Below, piece by piece: positions 1 to 14,900 of a stretch of DNA of 64,000 bases. Numbering within the stretch: position 1 is the first letter of the stretch; each line of letters opens with the position of its first letter. The position numbers and the translations under genes were made by a program. The DNA lies in assembly GCA_013399895.1 (NCBI GenBank), contig VXBA01001494.1, positions 1,345,825 to 1,409,824 of the forward strand, in the 5' to 3' direction. The notes beneath the pieces are model-generated. The model made no database searches. It was not told where the DNA came from and was given only the letters and a program-made list of their open reading frames with translations. This DNA comes from Serilophus lunatus (taxonomy: Eukaryota; Chordata; Aves; Passeriformes; Eurylaimidae).

Positions 1-2065
1 CAGCCACAGGAATCCTCACCTCAAAGAGATCTAGTTACGAAGAACTCCAGAATCCTTTCAATTGAGCAAATACATATTCAGCCCAGGTAATAGCTGAAGC
101 CATCCAGCATAACCTGGACAGCAGAGAGGGAGATTTATGAAGGGAAGACACAGGCTAGTTTGCCAATAATACCAATTAGCATTGTGAGTTCACTTAATTA
201 GCACAGTCAAAAGAGCCCAGAGCCTTCTGAAGAGTCCTGCTTTCCATGGCCTGTGCCAGTGGCTGCAGGGATCTACCAGGGTTGGATGGCTGTGACCACT
301 TGGCAATGAGGTGGGAGGATGCTGGAGACACCTCCAGATCCTCCCTTCCCTCACTCCTCAGCTAGAAAACTGCTTCAGAACCTCACCTTCCTTTGATGTG
401 ACCAACGATTTATTAACCAATTAACTTCAGCAGCTCCAGCCTATGATTAGGAGAAGGCAGCAAGATAGATATATGCATATATCTTTTATATAAGTGGGAA
501 ATCATATGCCCCTCTCAGGATTCATTTTGCTATATTAGATCTTCTAGGCCCCTCCTAAAAAAGATCCTCATTCTCCTACTCAGCAGTGTAGTCCTCCTCT
601 GTACTCGCCCCAGCTGAGTCTCTTTTTTGCCTCTCTACGTAGCAGGCCAGAGCTGTACATAGCATTCGAGATGAGATCTCACAGCAGAGGCTTATATAAT
701 GCTATGGCACTTGTATAGCTACACTAGAAATACCTTGCCTCACATAGCTTGATGTTTTTATCATATACTAGCTGATTAAAGCATGATTAAAACCCTCCAA
801 CTCTTCAGTCACTAATGAGCATCCACTTTACAGCAGAGGGTTGTTTTTTATTAGTCCTCAAATAAATGGCTTTTCACACAAACTGTTTTAAGTTGATTTT
901 CTGTTCCAGTTTTCAAGGTCGTTCAGTTGATCCTGTAAGATACCTTAATGCTCTTGAGTATTGATACCTTCCATCTCTAGTGCTCTGGCTGATGGCATAG
1001 TAAACCCAGCTATATGGATGTACAGCAGTTCCCTCTGGGAGGAGGAGCTGCCCCAGCAGAGACAGGTGTGCAACTCTCAAAGCTGCAGTGCCAGCAAATA
1101 TCTGCCAACACAAACACCCATAAACACTTTTCAGTGTATATGGGCCCAGGAATTGGAGATTGCCTCAAGGAACATTTTGCACTACCACTTGTTCCCAGAA
1201 CTGGGAAGGAGGGATAGGAAAGAAGGAGCAAAAGTAAAAGACTGGTTAGCAGAGTGGAAAGATGGATTATCACCACTAACCTACCATTTGTCAATCCAAA
1301 ACTGTGCTGAAGACTGTAATTTTCTACTCGATGCTTTATAAGCAAGGTCATAGGGAACAAACACTTCAATAAAAAAATGCAAGACATCAGCAGAAGAACC
1401 CAGTCATGATCCTCAGAATCCAAAAAAGAAGGGGTTGTGTTTGCAATTAATGGGCCCAGAATAATGTGCTTCATGTCCATCAATGGAAATGGCATTTACA
1501 GTTCTTAAACATCAAGACTTCGGATGACAAACAGGAAATCATGAGGAATAAAGGGCACCAACTGAATACATGAAGAAACAGAGCAAAATAAATAAATAAA
1601 CCTCAGTTTTGCTACCAGAGACCCACTGCAGCATTGCCTGGATGCTTGGAGCTGTGCAGCAAATGCCAAGCTGTGAGCTGCAGCCAGGGAACACATAATT
1701 AATGTGATTAGGAGCACACAGAGCTAGCATGCTCTGCTGACTGAAAAGCCCAGTAGCATAATTACTGTTTTCTGTACTAGCTCTATGTCTGAACAAATCT
1801 CAAAGCCTGGTTAGTTTTAGACTGCTGTGTAAACGTCAATAAAAATCCCAGAAGTGCCAGCTCATCAGCATTCTCAGGCACAGAAATGGTGAAAATATCA
1901 CTGCATTTCCATGCTGTTAACATCAGGCAAAGAAGTCTCCATTCTTCAGTCTAACCTTAGAGTTTGTAATAAGGTAACATCTCCCCCAAGTGAATGCTTA
2001 TTATGAAAGCTAATTAATTGCTTTCCAGTAATGAGAAGTCTTTGGTGTTCAAAGAAAGCAAAATT
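1..2065. other. Intergenic DNA downstream of RPA1
   Basis: No exon, RNA gene or recognisable repeat was found on either strand. The open frames here (the longest about 160 codons) lack splice context and resemble no family I know. In human the next gene beyond the RPA1 3' end is RTN4RL1, so this is probably the start of that intergenic interval. Confidence 0.6.
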
Positions 2066-2069
2066 CACT

Positions 2070-2991
2070 ACACAGGAATTAAACAGTGTTTATTGAAACA
2101 AAGCTCCCCCCATTTAAAGACCTGTTTCTGATTAACATCGTTACAAATAAAACCAAAGAAACTGAACATACAAACATAACAAATATGTATAGGCAGGAAA
2201 TGCAAACTAAAAAAAAAAAATCAGTCAAAAATCCATAGTATTAATTGAAGAGAAAACTAAAGCAATGCTTTGTAGTTGGCTGGATTTCCCTGGGGGATGG
2301 AGAGTCAATGCTTATCTGCCTTCCTCAGAAGAGACAATTTTGATTAATATCAGACCCATCTGACTCAGTCTATTAAACCCTGAAGGAAGGATATTCTTCA
2401 GATATAAGAGATATGTCTTTGATTAATAATTCTACCGTATTGCCATTCCAAGCATTAACAACTCCATGGCACCTGTGGAAAGTGAAAGCCTTTGAATTCT
2501 ATGAAAAGGAACTAACTTGTACTAATAGACCTGTTCTCCTTTGTCCATATCTGAAAACTGGATGACACTCTTTCTCTGACCCTCTGCTGAACAAGTCAAA
2601 GTGTCAAGGTTGTCACTACTTACTTGCAAAGACAAAATGGTTATGTAATTCAGCTTTACATACAGTAAGAAAGCAAAGTTACTCCAGACATTCTGAATGG
2701 TTTGTCTCAAGACCCTGGAAATCTGTCTAGAGATTCCTCTTTAGTGCTGTCAGCTTCAACACACCACAGCAGTCTACAAAATAGTGGCCATCAGAGTGCA
2801 CTCCTACCTACCAGGGACATTCCCCCAGAGAAATGCATCAAACCACTTAGCCCACTACACTGGACTACCATGCACTGTGTAACTAATGCCAAATTGTCAC
2901 ACAAGGGGTGGGGAAAAAGTCAACCTAACACCTATTGAGTTCATCTGTTGAACCTGGATGTTCTAGGTTCAATCAGCCAGCACCAGCCTCC
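2070..2991 (-). other. RPA1: RPA1 3' untranslated region (predicted)
   Basis: This is the stretch from the RPA1 stop codon (2992-2994) to just past the first canonical AATAAA found downstream on the minus strand. It is AT-rich with no coding signal. The cleavage point is inferred from the hexamer, so the 3' end is approximate. Confidence 0.5.
2089..2094 (-). terminator. RPA1: RPA1 poly(A) signal AATAAA
   Basis: A canonical AATAAA on the minus strand lies about 900 nt beyond the RPA1 stop codon. I saw no earlier canonical hexamer between it and the stop. Cleavage would be expected near 2065-2078. Confidence 0.55.
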
Positions 2992-5900
2992 TCACCCCAG
3001 CTGAGCATTTCTCCTGATGTTGGCAATCAACCTCTTGCTGTATTCTCTGTAGTTCACGGGTTTGACGTCCATTGCTGTGGCCTTAATACGAGATTCATCC
3101 TGTGAAAGAGAAATTTAGCATGTAGAAGAACAGTAAGCACTCCAGGCATTTGGTTCTAAACTCCTTCTGCCCCAGTAACTTACTGCTCTTGGTATCTGGG
3201 TTAGCTGGGAGTGCCAGCATGACTCCCAGAGTTGATGTGTTGTTTTCATTTGAAACCAGCCACTCTTGATGAACCTGAGAGGGAGCAGCACAGATCCCTC
3301 CTTCAGAGCTCAAGACTGGCAGTATTTGTGTGATCCTTGGAAAACTTCTATTCTCTGTGAGCAAGGGAAATCTCTCCCCACAAACATAAGAGAAGAAAGT
3401 CACCTCCTATGGAGACAAGTTGAACTACAAAAGCCTCATGTTACACTATTTGCCTTTTAGGCAATACTTACGTTGTAAGTCTCCAGTTTTACTCGGATCC
3501 TGAACTCAAACGTGTTGAAGTTTGCATTCTGGAACACTTCTTCAAACGCCTGCTCGTTCTGTGAGGAGGACAAAGACAGGTATCAGATGCAGATACTCCA
3601 GGCTCCTGGTAGTACTGTGAACTTTGAGAACAGCTCAGCTTTTGCGGGGGTTGGCAAAACAGTGCAACTACCTGGACCACACAGGCAGAGCCAAGTCTTC
3701 CATCAAATTTGAGAAGCCAAAATTATAACTTAAAGTTTTTAAGAAAAGATGAAAGAATTTTATCTGCCTAAGCAAAAAAAAAACAACCCCTATACAATTG
3801 CACTAATCTGCAACCAGTTGTACAGAACAAAAATACTATAAATCTACACGAGATTCTCTCATGCTGCCAAACTGGCTAATTCTGATGTTCTGCTGTGATC
3901 ACAAATACCAACAGAGTTAACTATTTCCCCATTAATTGCCTTATTAGGCATTCTGGTTTTCTGCTTATCCATCAAGGCCATGTGTATCTTTCACACCCTG
4001 ACAGAGACCTATTTAGGAGGATGTTCTATAAAAAACGTGGATGCATGTTTTGAATGTGCTTTTATAACCATTAGAAGACTCTGTCATATTTATAACATAA
4101 GCTGCTTCTAATTACCATATGAACACTAAACATCATCATCATCATCATTTATAACAGACAATTTGTCAAAACAGTAGAAAAGGAGCAGGCAAGTTGTGGA
4201 GACTGTGAAAAAAAAAAGTTTATTTTTGTAGAAATGAGTTGTAAAAACCTTTGCTGATATTCTAAAAAAATCCCGCAGCCCCACGATGATACCAACAAGT
4301 AATTATTAATGCATTTATCTACCAGATGCACTTGACTTGATCAGTCACTCCAGCAGCAGACAGAGCATCTGATCTGGAATTGAACCCACCCTAGTTCCAC
4401 TCTCACATTCCAAGTGTTACATCTGCTGTTTTTCACTGTGTGCAGCACTATTTTACACTACACAGTGAGTCTCCTAAGGTTTAGAAAAGCACAACAAATG
4501 AAGGTGAACAGGAGCAGCTAGTTTCACAGATTGCAGAATTTAGGCATATCCTTCCTGAATATTAAAAACCCTTCTTCTGACCATCCTATGGATTAGAGGA
4601 TAAGAGACCTTGCTTAATAAAGCATTCAGCTTCTCTTTGCAGCTCTGTCACAAACTATGGTAACCATTAGAGAGTTGAAAATGCCCTCAGCATAGCAGTC
4701 ACTGCTACCCCACGTTACCTCCTTTGGTAACTAACAAGCACAGTGGAGAAGCAGATGAAAAACCTTGCACATGTATCTGTGCTTAGTGTGGTCACTGGCT
4801 GTACACGAACTCAAACCATACTGTGAGCAGTGAAAAGACTCCCACCAACTTCACAAGACACTGCATCAGCTCTATCAGAGAAAAACCACTAAGAAAAGCT
4901 TACTGCAAATGCATCGAGTACCATTTTTAAAGGCTCATAAAAGTGTCAAATCAAAACCAATTTCTCCTGGAACACAAAGCATTCCCGCTCAAGGGCTCAC
5001 TCCATATTATGTTCCATTTTCTATCCTCAGCCATTTCCATTAGGCAGCTCTTCAAAAGACATTACATGTTTGTACTGGTACATAGGATCTGCTGTCTCTC
5101 CTTTCCTACCCAGTTCTCTCCAGCATTAAGAGTGACTAAGAAATTTTGTTTAAACTCTAGCAGAGATTAAGCATGGCTGAAGAAAGAAAATATTGACAAG
5201 TTAAGAATGTCTGAAAATGGAGATGTACAAGTGCAAGCATATCTAATTAGAATTCCCCAGCAAGACATCTTCCTACAAAACAGAGGTGTCCAGCCTTCCT
5301 AATGGCACAAAAACTCAGCAATCCCAAAACCTCAGGCTTTGTACCCCTCACCTCTGACAGCCAGAGTGCAGGACATTTCCAAAAACCATTCCTGCATTTA
5401 AATTACAGGAAAACTATCCCTGCTTTGCAGAAGCAGAGGAGGTCTAAAGCAGCATTTCAGGACAACAGCCTCAACATTCCCCCCGACTTCATTTTCCTCC
5501 CATAGGCAAGCAATGGGTTAACCAACAACTGGGAGTCCTGGAATCAACCAGTCTTAGCCTGGGAGCACAGCAAGGCTCATATGCAATTCAAGAACTTATC
5601 ATGCATTCCACATCATCACTTAAAAACAAAACAAAGCCACACAGTTTTTATACAGTAGACAAGTAAAAAGAGATTATTTTGGGTGAAAGAAAAAAAAAAT
5701 GCAGCAGAGAAGCACAGAGTGACAAAGAGAAGATAATACTGTCTGTTAGTGTTTAATGATTTACAACCTTAAAAACTGCTCTACTTTGTCAAAGAAAGAT
5801 CACTTCAGCATCTCTGTCAACGACCCATTTTACAAGTCATGGTTTTCATATGACCCACAAAGTTTCTGATGATGTTTGGTGGGAAAAAAGAGCCTTTACA

Positions 5901-8900
5901 GAAGTGGGCTCACACATACTAGTTTAGAAAGCTCCCTGCCTACTTACAAAGATACATACAAAGTGTTCTGGAACTTTTTGGTTTTGTAAACAAATTTTTG
6001 GAACACATTAGAGATCATGTTGTCAGCATTCATTTCTAAAACTGGGGTTTTTTGCAGATTCTTCCAATCTAGGTATAATTAAACAGCCTGTCTTGTCTAC
6101 TGGAGTCAACATGTGTTAAGGCTGTCAGTCCTCTAAAGGCTGTGACACTACTGTCCAAGTGATCAGCTGCCTCTCGAGGTCCAGGTGATAAGGACAGGCT
6201 CATCTCCAGCTTTCAGCAGCCAAAAGAGCTCAGAGATAGACAGACTGACTGTGGGAGCAAACTATGGGGGAAATCAGGCAAATCTCTGTTCTCCAGGCAG
6301 ATGGCCCATGGAAAATAATCCTGAGGAGAGTAAACAAGTCCTTGCCAAGAACTTGAGATGATGGAGAACTAATGATTTGTGAAGCTGTAAAAGATACTGA
6401 CGTCCAACATCTGGAGGACAACCTCAGGCTGAGCTGAGCTGGCCTATCACCCAGAGAACAGGCAATTATGTTTCATTTGTCAAGAATTTGAATATCCATT
6501 TCTTTCATATGGCACTTTTTTATGCATTTTAGCTGTTAACTTTCACAGCAACTACATGAATATTACCACTGTCTTTGCCACGTCTGCCATATTTTCACAC
6601 ACAGGTATGAAACCATGCTCTCAGATGGATCAGAACTGCTGTTTCACACAAACTTTGCATCCTTCTCAGAGCTGCCTTCAAAGTCAATATTGCAAGAATA
6701 TTTCCTTACCAGAAGGATCAAAGCAAAAAAAAGCAAGAAATCCGAGGACAGACCAACACAAAATGTGTGAAACGTATTTCAACTTAGAGACATACAGTAA
6801 AATACAATAAGCTAATAGACTGACCTTTTCTTTCAGTTCTCCCAGGAAAGCTGCACTTTGCCCAAGAATGAATTCTGCTGCCTCTTGGAAACAAGTCACC
6901 CACTGGTACTCTAAACAGTCTGCAATGGTCACCTAAAGAAAAAAAAAACCCAACAAAAAGATTATTTCATCCAGTTATCCATTCCTTGTTAGGACAGCAC
7001 AAAAGAAGAATTTATTTTACATCTATAGAGATTCTTAAATTTCCAGTAACTATCAGAGCCCTCTGTATGTACTTTAAATCACTGAGGGTGGAAGGTAGTT
7101 ACTACCTTTAAGCTCCATAGAATGTCACAGAACACAAGTTAATATTGACAGTAGATTGTGTCACAGGAAAAGGCCAACAAGATCACAGCAGTACACACCA
7201 ACAGATACTCAGCTCTGTCCTGCTGTAACTGATGAGCTGTAAGAACAGCTAGCTCAGAACAACAACCACCAAGGGAGACACCATTAAGTCTGAAAACTGC
7301 ATTTCCTTTGTACATACCTGAGTACTTGAGCGTAAACTCATGTAATGCTATGTTATGAGGAAACTATTAAAACATTCAAGGATAAGACAAAGCAGTGAAA
7401 AAGATCAAATACCAGCCTCATATGCATTTCCTGGCTGCTTTGACAATTAGAAATGGGGATATAGGAGACACTGTTCTGAAGGCCTCGAGTGTGCCTTCAG
7501 CATCCTTTGTATATTCTAAAAGAATGACTCTTCTATGTAAAGTAGTTCCTAGAAGTTATCTGATAGAAATTATTCGGGAGCAGTTTGTGTTTTAGTGAGA
7601 TTGCAGGGATAATACCCTTCTCTCTGCATGCCCACCTGGCAAAGCATTTCTAAGAAGCAGATACAACTCTAATTTATAATGTAAAACAGAAGAAGGTTCA
7701 ATGCTTATGGTGTAAGTGGGCATCACAATAATAATTCCCAGACAACTTTCTGAAGCAGACTCCAGTAAAGAATGAGATAGAACAATACCTACCAAAAAAA
7801 CTGTACTAAATATAGGTAGCAGCTGTAAAAGTGCAATTACTGCTCTCCAGAAATGCCATTTTACTTCAGTTTATCTTCACTACTGAAGAGGCGGAGGCCA
7901 TCTGTACTCTGCACTGCATAGTACACTTGGAAACCAGAATCAACTGAGCCAGCATCAACTTTTTGGCAAAGAGAAAAGCTTTTAATTGGAGCACTAGGAA
8001 AACAAACGGCTAATCAGCTCAATGAAACATCCCTCACTCAGGTACAGCTTACAAACCATCCAAACATCCTCTGACCCACAGGCACCACGGGCAGACAAAG
8101 AGCACAGACACCCCATTCCCCCAGAAAGGTTTCCACTGGGGCTGTGCAGGGGACACTCCCTGCTCCAATCCTTTTACTCACCAGGAGCATCATGCGGTAC
8201 TTGAAGTTGGGGAATTCGCGGTCGCACTTTTCACAACGGTAGAGTCCATTCTGCTGGTCTATCACTTTCTTGTTGCAATCCTGGGAGGGACATGCCTGGT
8301 ACATACAGTTCTCCTTGCGCAGATGTACGATTGTGCCCACACAGCTAAAATAATCTGCCTAGGAGGGTGAGTGTGCAACATTAGCCTCGAAATACTCAAT
8401 GTTTTCCAATTCTGAATTAACTACAAAAGCAAGGCACCCATACTTGGATATTTAGGATTAGAAAGCTTAACAGCTATGGATTACTGGGAAACTGTAAATC
8501 AACCCCTCTGTTGCAATAATTTTCAGGCTTCCATTATGTTAATAAAGCCCCTACAGCAAGATTATTTTGTGTTTCCATTGCAGGAAACTCCAATTGCTAG
8601 GTTTTTCTTTAGATAAAGCATATTTGATTCTTCATTGTGTCTGTTCAAATCTCCACTTTTTCACAGGATTAAGATTCTGCACTTTCCTACGCTTCTTTCA
8701 GGAACCAATACAAAAAACAGAAAGCCTATTGTGTAGTGTTACAGATAAGCATTTGATTAAACTATAGCCTACAGAACAAAATACCCACTCACCACACTAA
8801 AATAATCATCATAATGGTTTAAGACCACGGTCAAGTCTTTCAGCAGAAAAACAGAGGTTGCTTAAGAAGCATGTGCAAAAATTGTCACAGAAAATAGCTG

Positions 8901-11900
8901 AATTTACAGGTAAAGTGGAAGTGTTCAAGGCCAGGCTGGATGGGACCCTAAGAAACCTGATGTAAGAGGTTGGCATTCCTGCCTATGGTGGAGAGGGTTG
9001 GAACTAGATGATCTTTAAGGTCCCTTCCAACTCAAACCACTCTATTATTTCTCAAGTTTTTTCCATGGATAGAAGCTCTTTTGTATCCCAAAAGGCTTAG
9101 CACTTCAGTTTCAAAAAGAAAATTAAAAATAAGTCAAGAAGCCGTATGAGCCCAGAGAGGTTTCTGGACTGGAAAGCCAGACACCTAGAGTTTATTACCA
9201 GCTTTTCTATTGACCAAGTGTGCACCCTTGAAAACCACTTCCTCCTAATGCACCTGTTTCTCCTAGAACACTCTGTGCTGTTTATATGAACATCTTTGGG
9301 GTGAAAACATCCCCCCCTCCATTTATACAAGGCTTAGAATTCTCTTGCAAACATTGTATCATGTTGCATCAGCAACAAGCTTGAATTTATTTGAGAAACA
9401 ATTAATATTAATTAATAGCCTAAATTCTAAGAGAGTTAGCACATGCTGCTCAACACCTGGACCACTTCAATAAGCAGAATACCTGCATAAAGTCTAGCTT
9501 TTTATTTTCTCCCCAATACACAAGGCTTGTACTCAGTGGCCACGCTTTACCTTATCTCCTTGTCCCAAGTTCTCAGATTTGGCTTCAAACAAAGTTTTCC
9601 AATTGGCATTTGCTCCAGCTACTGGCCCACCCCTCACATCAGAGATAGAGGCACATTCCAGCAGCTGCCCCTCAGAGTCAAACCTGGAACCACAGAGATG
9701 AACTTCTATTTTTGGACCATACAGACTTATCAAAAGCTTACATTTATTTTCATGTACTCAATACATGAGGGATTTTTTATCAATGATTGCAAAGGAAACA
9801 ATTACAGTAATATGTGTATATTGCAAACAAAAATAGCATTTCAGAATAAGTTAATAGTCTGACTTAATTAGCACAGTATTTTATAGACCCACAAAAGCAG
9901 GACAGCTTTGTTCTATATAACTGCAATTTGTTTGCCAGCTAGTGGTCAAACCATGCACTGCACACTTCTTAGAGGCAGGCAGATAACAAGATTTAAGGGC
10001 ATCAAGATATTTCCATAATTAAAATTAAATTACACGGTACCATTATCTTCGCAGCAGCTTCGAAAGAAAAAGCAAATAGCATTGGAAAGATTACGCTTCC
10101 TCTGTTGAAATAAGAAAGCACAGCTCTTCAGCAAAAGGTTGTACTGCCATCCCATTGTGTTGGGCTTTGTGATTTCAGAAACACACCAACGAGGCTCAAA
10201 AATTGAACTTAATTAAAGTGTGACAGTAATAGCTAAGACCCACAATCAATTTTATCTTCAACAAGCTTGTGAAGCATGGGAGAGCCACAGTTCAATGACA
10301 AATGGAGGATGCCACTTATTTTATCCATGTTTGGGTGACACAACCGGAACCTGAAAACCCAGGATTCACAAACCTGATGCTGATGGCACCTATTCATAGG
10401 TGTCATTCACACACATCTCACCATATTCAGTTACAGCAGACAATTTAACAACTATCTACAGGAGAAGCAATAAACCAAGAAATCACTTTTATTGTCAGAA
10501 AAACAAAGTGGTATTTTGCTATCTCAACAATATCTGGCAAGGACTAAACACTGGAAGATGTCAAACAGTCCCTCCATACAAACTGAGTGTGTATCAGATT
10601 CCACACAATAGAAAAGCCTGTGGAAAAAAGTACTGTTCTCTCAGATCATGCCTTAGAAAGTGGAGCTGGTCAAGCCTGATTTCATGCTGCCTCCCAAGGC
10701 TTTGGGTCAGCATGCACCACTCCGATTTCAATTTTTCAAGGTCTGTCATGGAATTAAAAGTTTTTTGAATTGAACAACTTAAGAAGGACAGCCTTCCAGG
10801 CTTCTAGGGTTTCCAAGCAAGAGAAATTTCTATAGCCTTGGAAGCCACATACTCTACCATCTTTCCTCAGTGCTGTACAGACTGCTCAAATACAGAGAAA
10901 AAGACCAGTACTCTGCAGTGGGTTGAAATGAATCAACATAAACACACTCATACCATCCTCGGAGCTTAAATGCCTCTGGGCTATCAGGGTTGATGACAAC
11001 TGTACTTGAGGACAGGACAGACAGGCTCCTGCCACCAAAATCAGAGACCCGGGCTCCTTTGATAGCGATCACAGGTTGTCTGGAGCCATCAAACTGTTCA
11101 GCCTGTATGTGTGAAAAACAGAGAGCATTAGCAGCACCTCACAGTGAAGGTACTGAACTTGTGGTCATAACTCACAGATCTTGACAAGGGACCTGAATCA
11201 AATCATCTCATTGTATCTAAAAGGTAAGGTTTTAAATAATGTCATTTGGAGTTTAAGCAAAGGCAGCTAACAGTTAAAGGTGTAGTCCTGGCACCCTGTT
11301 TCCTGGGGAACCAGAGAATCCTTAAGCCACACCATGGGTTTGTTAGAAAGGATTAGTCTCCCCCCATTAGCAGTTTTACATCAGGATTTTAGAAAGGGAG
11401 AAGGGTTATGAGAATGGAAGCAGGAGAAATTATCTGATCATATTAGACTCCTCAGGAGATCAAACAACTTGCTCAGCTTGACTGAGCCAATCATGCCCAT
11501 TCCACTACCACTTAAAGAGAAGTGCAGCTATGCTGACCAAACACTTTTTCTCAACCTTCCCTCTTCTGCTTTTCAGTCTCATAAAGCAGCTGTAATGCTG
11601 CTCATCTGTAATCAGTTTGTTGTCCAAGTAGTTTGACACTACCAAAGAACCTCATGGCATGAGAGAGGTTTTGATGGGTATATATTCTCTGAACCTCACA
11701 CCACTTAGCAAGCAAAGGGAGGACCATGTGCTTAAAGAGCTGCACCAGTATTCACTGTATCCATGGGAGGCAAAAAGAGAAAACACATCCCAGCACTCAT
11801 GGCAATGACTATTATAAAGTATATACAGATTCTAACCCTAACTGTGTCAGCTACAAGCCATACACCACTCCCCCTCAATGCTTGTTGATGTCTCTATTCT

Positions 11901-14900
11901 ACAAGGAAGCAAACAGATTTAATTTTGCAAAATGCAGACCCTGATCTCTGTTGGAAATTATGCCAGGAATTGAATACCAGTAGTCTCTCCGATAACCTGG
12001 TTCAACCTCAAGACTTTGTGATACTGAACTTGAAGTTTACTTCATTTATATCAGCAGATGGTTAATGGTGTTTAGGTACCTACAATATCAGTGCACTTGA
12101 TCATCTAAACATAAAGCATCACTGTCAAGCTGGCAGGATCACTCCCATTTTATAGACTGGAGCATAAATCCCTAAGTATCTATAACAGCGGTGGAAAACA
12201 AAGTAGCCTGTTAAAAAGATAAGGAAGCAGTTTGCTGCAACTATTCCAGCTTTCACTTGAAAGCCTAGGAGTTTAAAGCATCAGAGCCCAAGATACCCCC
12301 TCTCTCAACCCCCTCGTTAGGCAGCAATTTATGCAAGGTAAATGTATCTCACCCTACAAATAAAATCCATCTCAAATGAGACAGCCATAGCCACTGGGCT
12401 TTTCCATAATCAAACTGCAACTCATACCCTTTCCTAAACCAGGAGCCCGTTACCTTCAGTATTTTGGCTTGAGACATAATGTCTGCAGTTGTTCAGAACA
12501 CATTAGTCAGATCATGTCAGCAGTTTGTCAGAGAAAGGTTAAGAACATCACACCTGAATGCAACCAGACAGTCTTTCACCTTCTCTCAGCCCCTGATCCT
12601 TAAACACCCAGGACTGTGTCAGTGCTGTGCCCGTCTCGGATGACAACAGCACCTCCTCACCCTACACAAAGGAAGCTTTGCTTAAGAACAGGTAGGACAG
12701 CACATACCTCATTTCCCCACAGCGTAGCTGTCACCAGTTTCCCTGATGTATCCATCAGATGCACGTTCCTCTTCGAAACCTCCCTATTGTTAGCTTTCAC
12801 TGTAATTTTAGTGACATCTTCATAGCTCTTACAAATTCCAATTACATCTGAAAAAACAGTTACAATTTACTCAAGGGTCACAATTGGGGAATATAAGATC
12901 ACAAGAGAAGAATTCAAACCTACTGTCAGATTTCTACCTTGTATTCTAGCTCCCTATTCAAATGAAATCTGATATGGAAATTAAGTGCATTATGGTAGGA
13001 ATGCTCCACTACAGAACTCTTCAGTGCTTTAATTTTGTTGACGCATTCATTAAGATATTCATGAATGCAAGCCTCACCACATTAGAGAGATCAAGGCATT
13101 GTACTATCTTTTCCCATCACATTCTGTCAAAGGACTTCAGTCCTGATCATGTAACACACACTTGCTGTTAAAGCACAAGCAAGAGCTTTCAAAGTGACTG
13201 TAACACAATGAAGCAACTGGCTCATGCCTTCACGTAGCCACGCAACCGTCAGCTGCAACTTAAACAAGTCTGCATGTTTGGGTAGCAAGAGCTAATACAA
13301 ACCCCTCTGCACTCCCCAAAACCACCCCATTTTTAATATTACAAATCTACCCTTAAAATTCCCAGCTGAATGTCTCTGAATCACAGGCATCTTGTGCCTC
13401 TGGAACCTGAGAACCCTCGCCCCCACCCAAGCCTCTGATTTTTCCGGAGTACTCTGTCCAACAAATTACAGAAAAACAAACCTCCAATACTTCACAAAGC
13501 AAGCCAAAACAGTCATGCAACTTGGACTTGCATGCAATGAATTATGCCAAGATCACTACAGAGATAATTAGATAGTGAAAGAAAGCAAGACCACAGAAGG
13601 TATGAATTGCACACGTGCTGAGCAGGGATATTTTTCTTTCAGCCTTTTTCTGTGGAAAACAATGATCATAGTACAATAAACAACTATCATTTACTGTCTT
13701 TTGAAAGCACAAGTTTGAAGAAAAATGATTATATATTGTTAAAGAAAAGGGCAAACACACCTAAACAGGAAAACTGTCTAAGGCATTTTTAATGGCAGCA
13801 ATCACTGAATAACTTCAACTAAGAGATTACAACACTTGAGGCATCACGTGCTGACTACCTGCCCAGTACTTAGGACACTAAACTTCAAAGCTTTAGAGTT
13901 TGCCATTTTGCTACTTAGACTGACCGACAATCGAGTCTTTGGGTGTGTTCTCCAACTCAGAGATGGATACAAAATCAAACTGAACAGATGGAAGATGCTG
14001 GGCATCATCACAGGGCACAACTGAAGTCTCATTAGTGAATGTAATCTCATAGTCATTCTTAACAGCTGTATATTGCTTGTTAGCAGTCTTCAAATTGCCT
14101 TTGGTAAAATAATATACCTACAGGAGAAAGCAATGAAACAGAGGATATTATCAGTAGTCAGAGAAAATAGATTGTCTTCACCTTTAAAAATCCTTGCTAT
14201 GCTGAAGTTCCTCTTTTCTAGCTCCTGTCAGTCTAAGAAAGCACAAAGATACCATACCTTGTTCAATTCAATGAGTGGAAAGAACTTGTCTGCTTGATCA
14301 TTGAATGCAGTAGCTCTAATCTCGCCCTGCAGGAAAACAGGAGAGCTGGTCAGGACTAGAATTTGGCATGAAAAAAAGATAAAAAAAATAAATCTTTGCA
14401 ATGTTAAGTGGCATCAGTTCTGCAGACACAGTAGGGTCTGCCAGGGTAGCTCCAGGCGTGTAAGAAACAAACAACATTCTCTTCACATTTATAGTTATAG
14501 CTAAAATGACATATTCTACATCTGACAATCAAATCTCATATTCAAGTCTCATTACTATATCTACAGCTTCAGAATAAAAGGCATAAGAACTACATCTATC
14601 ATATATACACCTCTGAAAATGCCAGTAAAACTGGCATTGATAAAATAAATTCAAATAGACCCCACAGCTCCACAACAGTATATACTGTGCTGGCTCCCAC
14701 TCAGGCATGAGGTCTTTAAGTAAGAATTAATAACAATTATACACTCAGTAGATATAAATACTGGGTTTTTTAAAAAAAAATTGAATACAGACAGTATATA
14801 GAGAAAACAAATGCCTGGTGACAACATGTTACTTTATTAACCTCACATTTTATACTCAATATAATCTAGCAGAATCTTGTTTGTTTTCACGACAGAAGGC

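Noticed and set aside
961..1495. Overlapping frames of 126 and 161 codons on opposite strands in the left intergenic region
   Set aside because: They are not followed by convincing splice or poly(A) signals and resemble no known vertebrate protein.
10400..10768. 122-codon plus-strand frame in RPA1 intron 12
   Set aside because: No domain, no similarity I recognise, no splice or promoter signals; an expected chance frame in a long intron.
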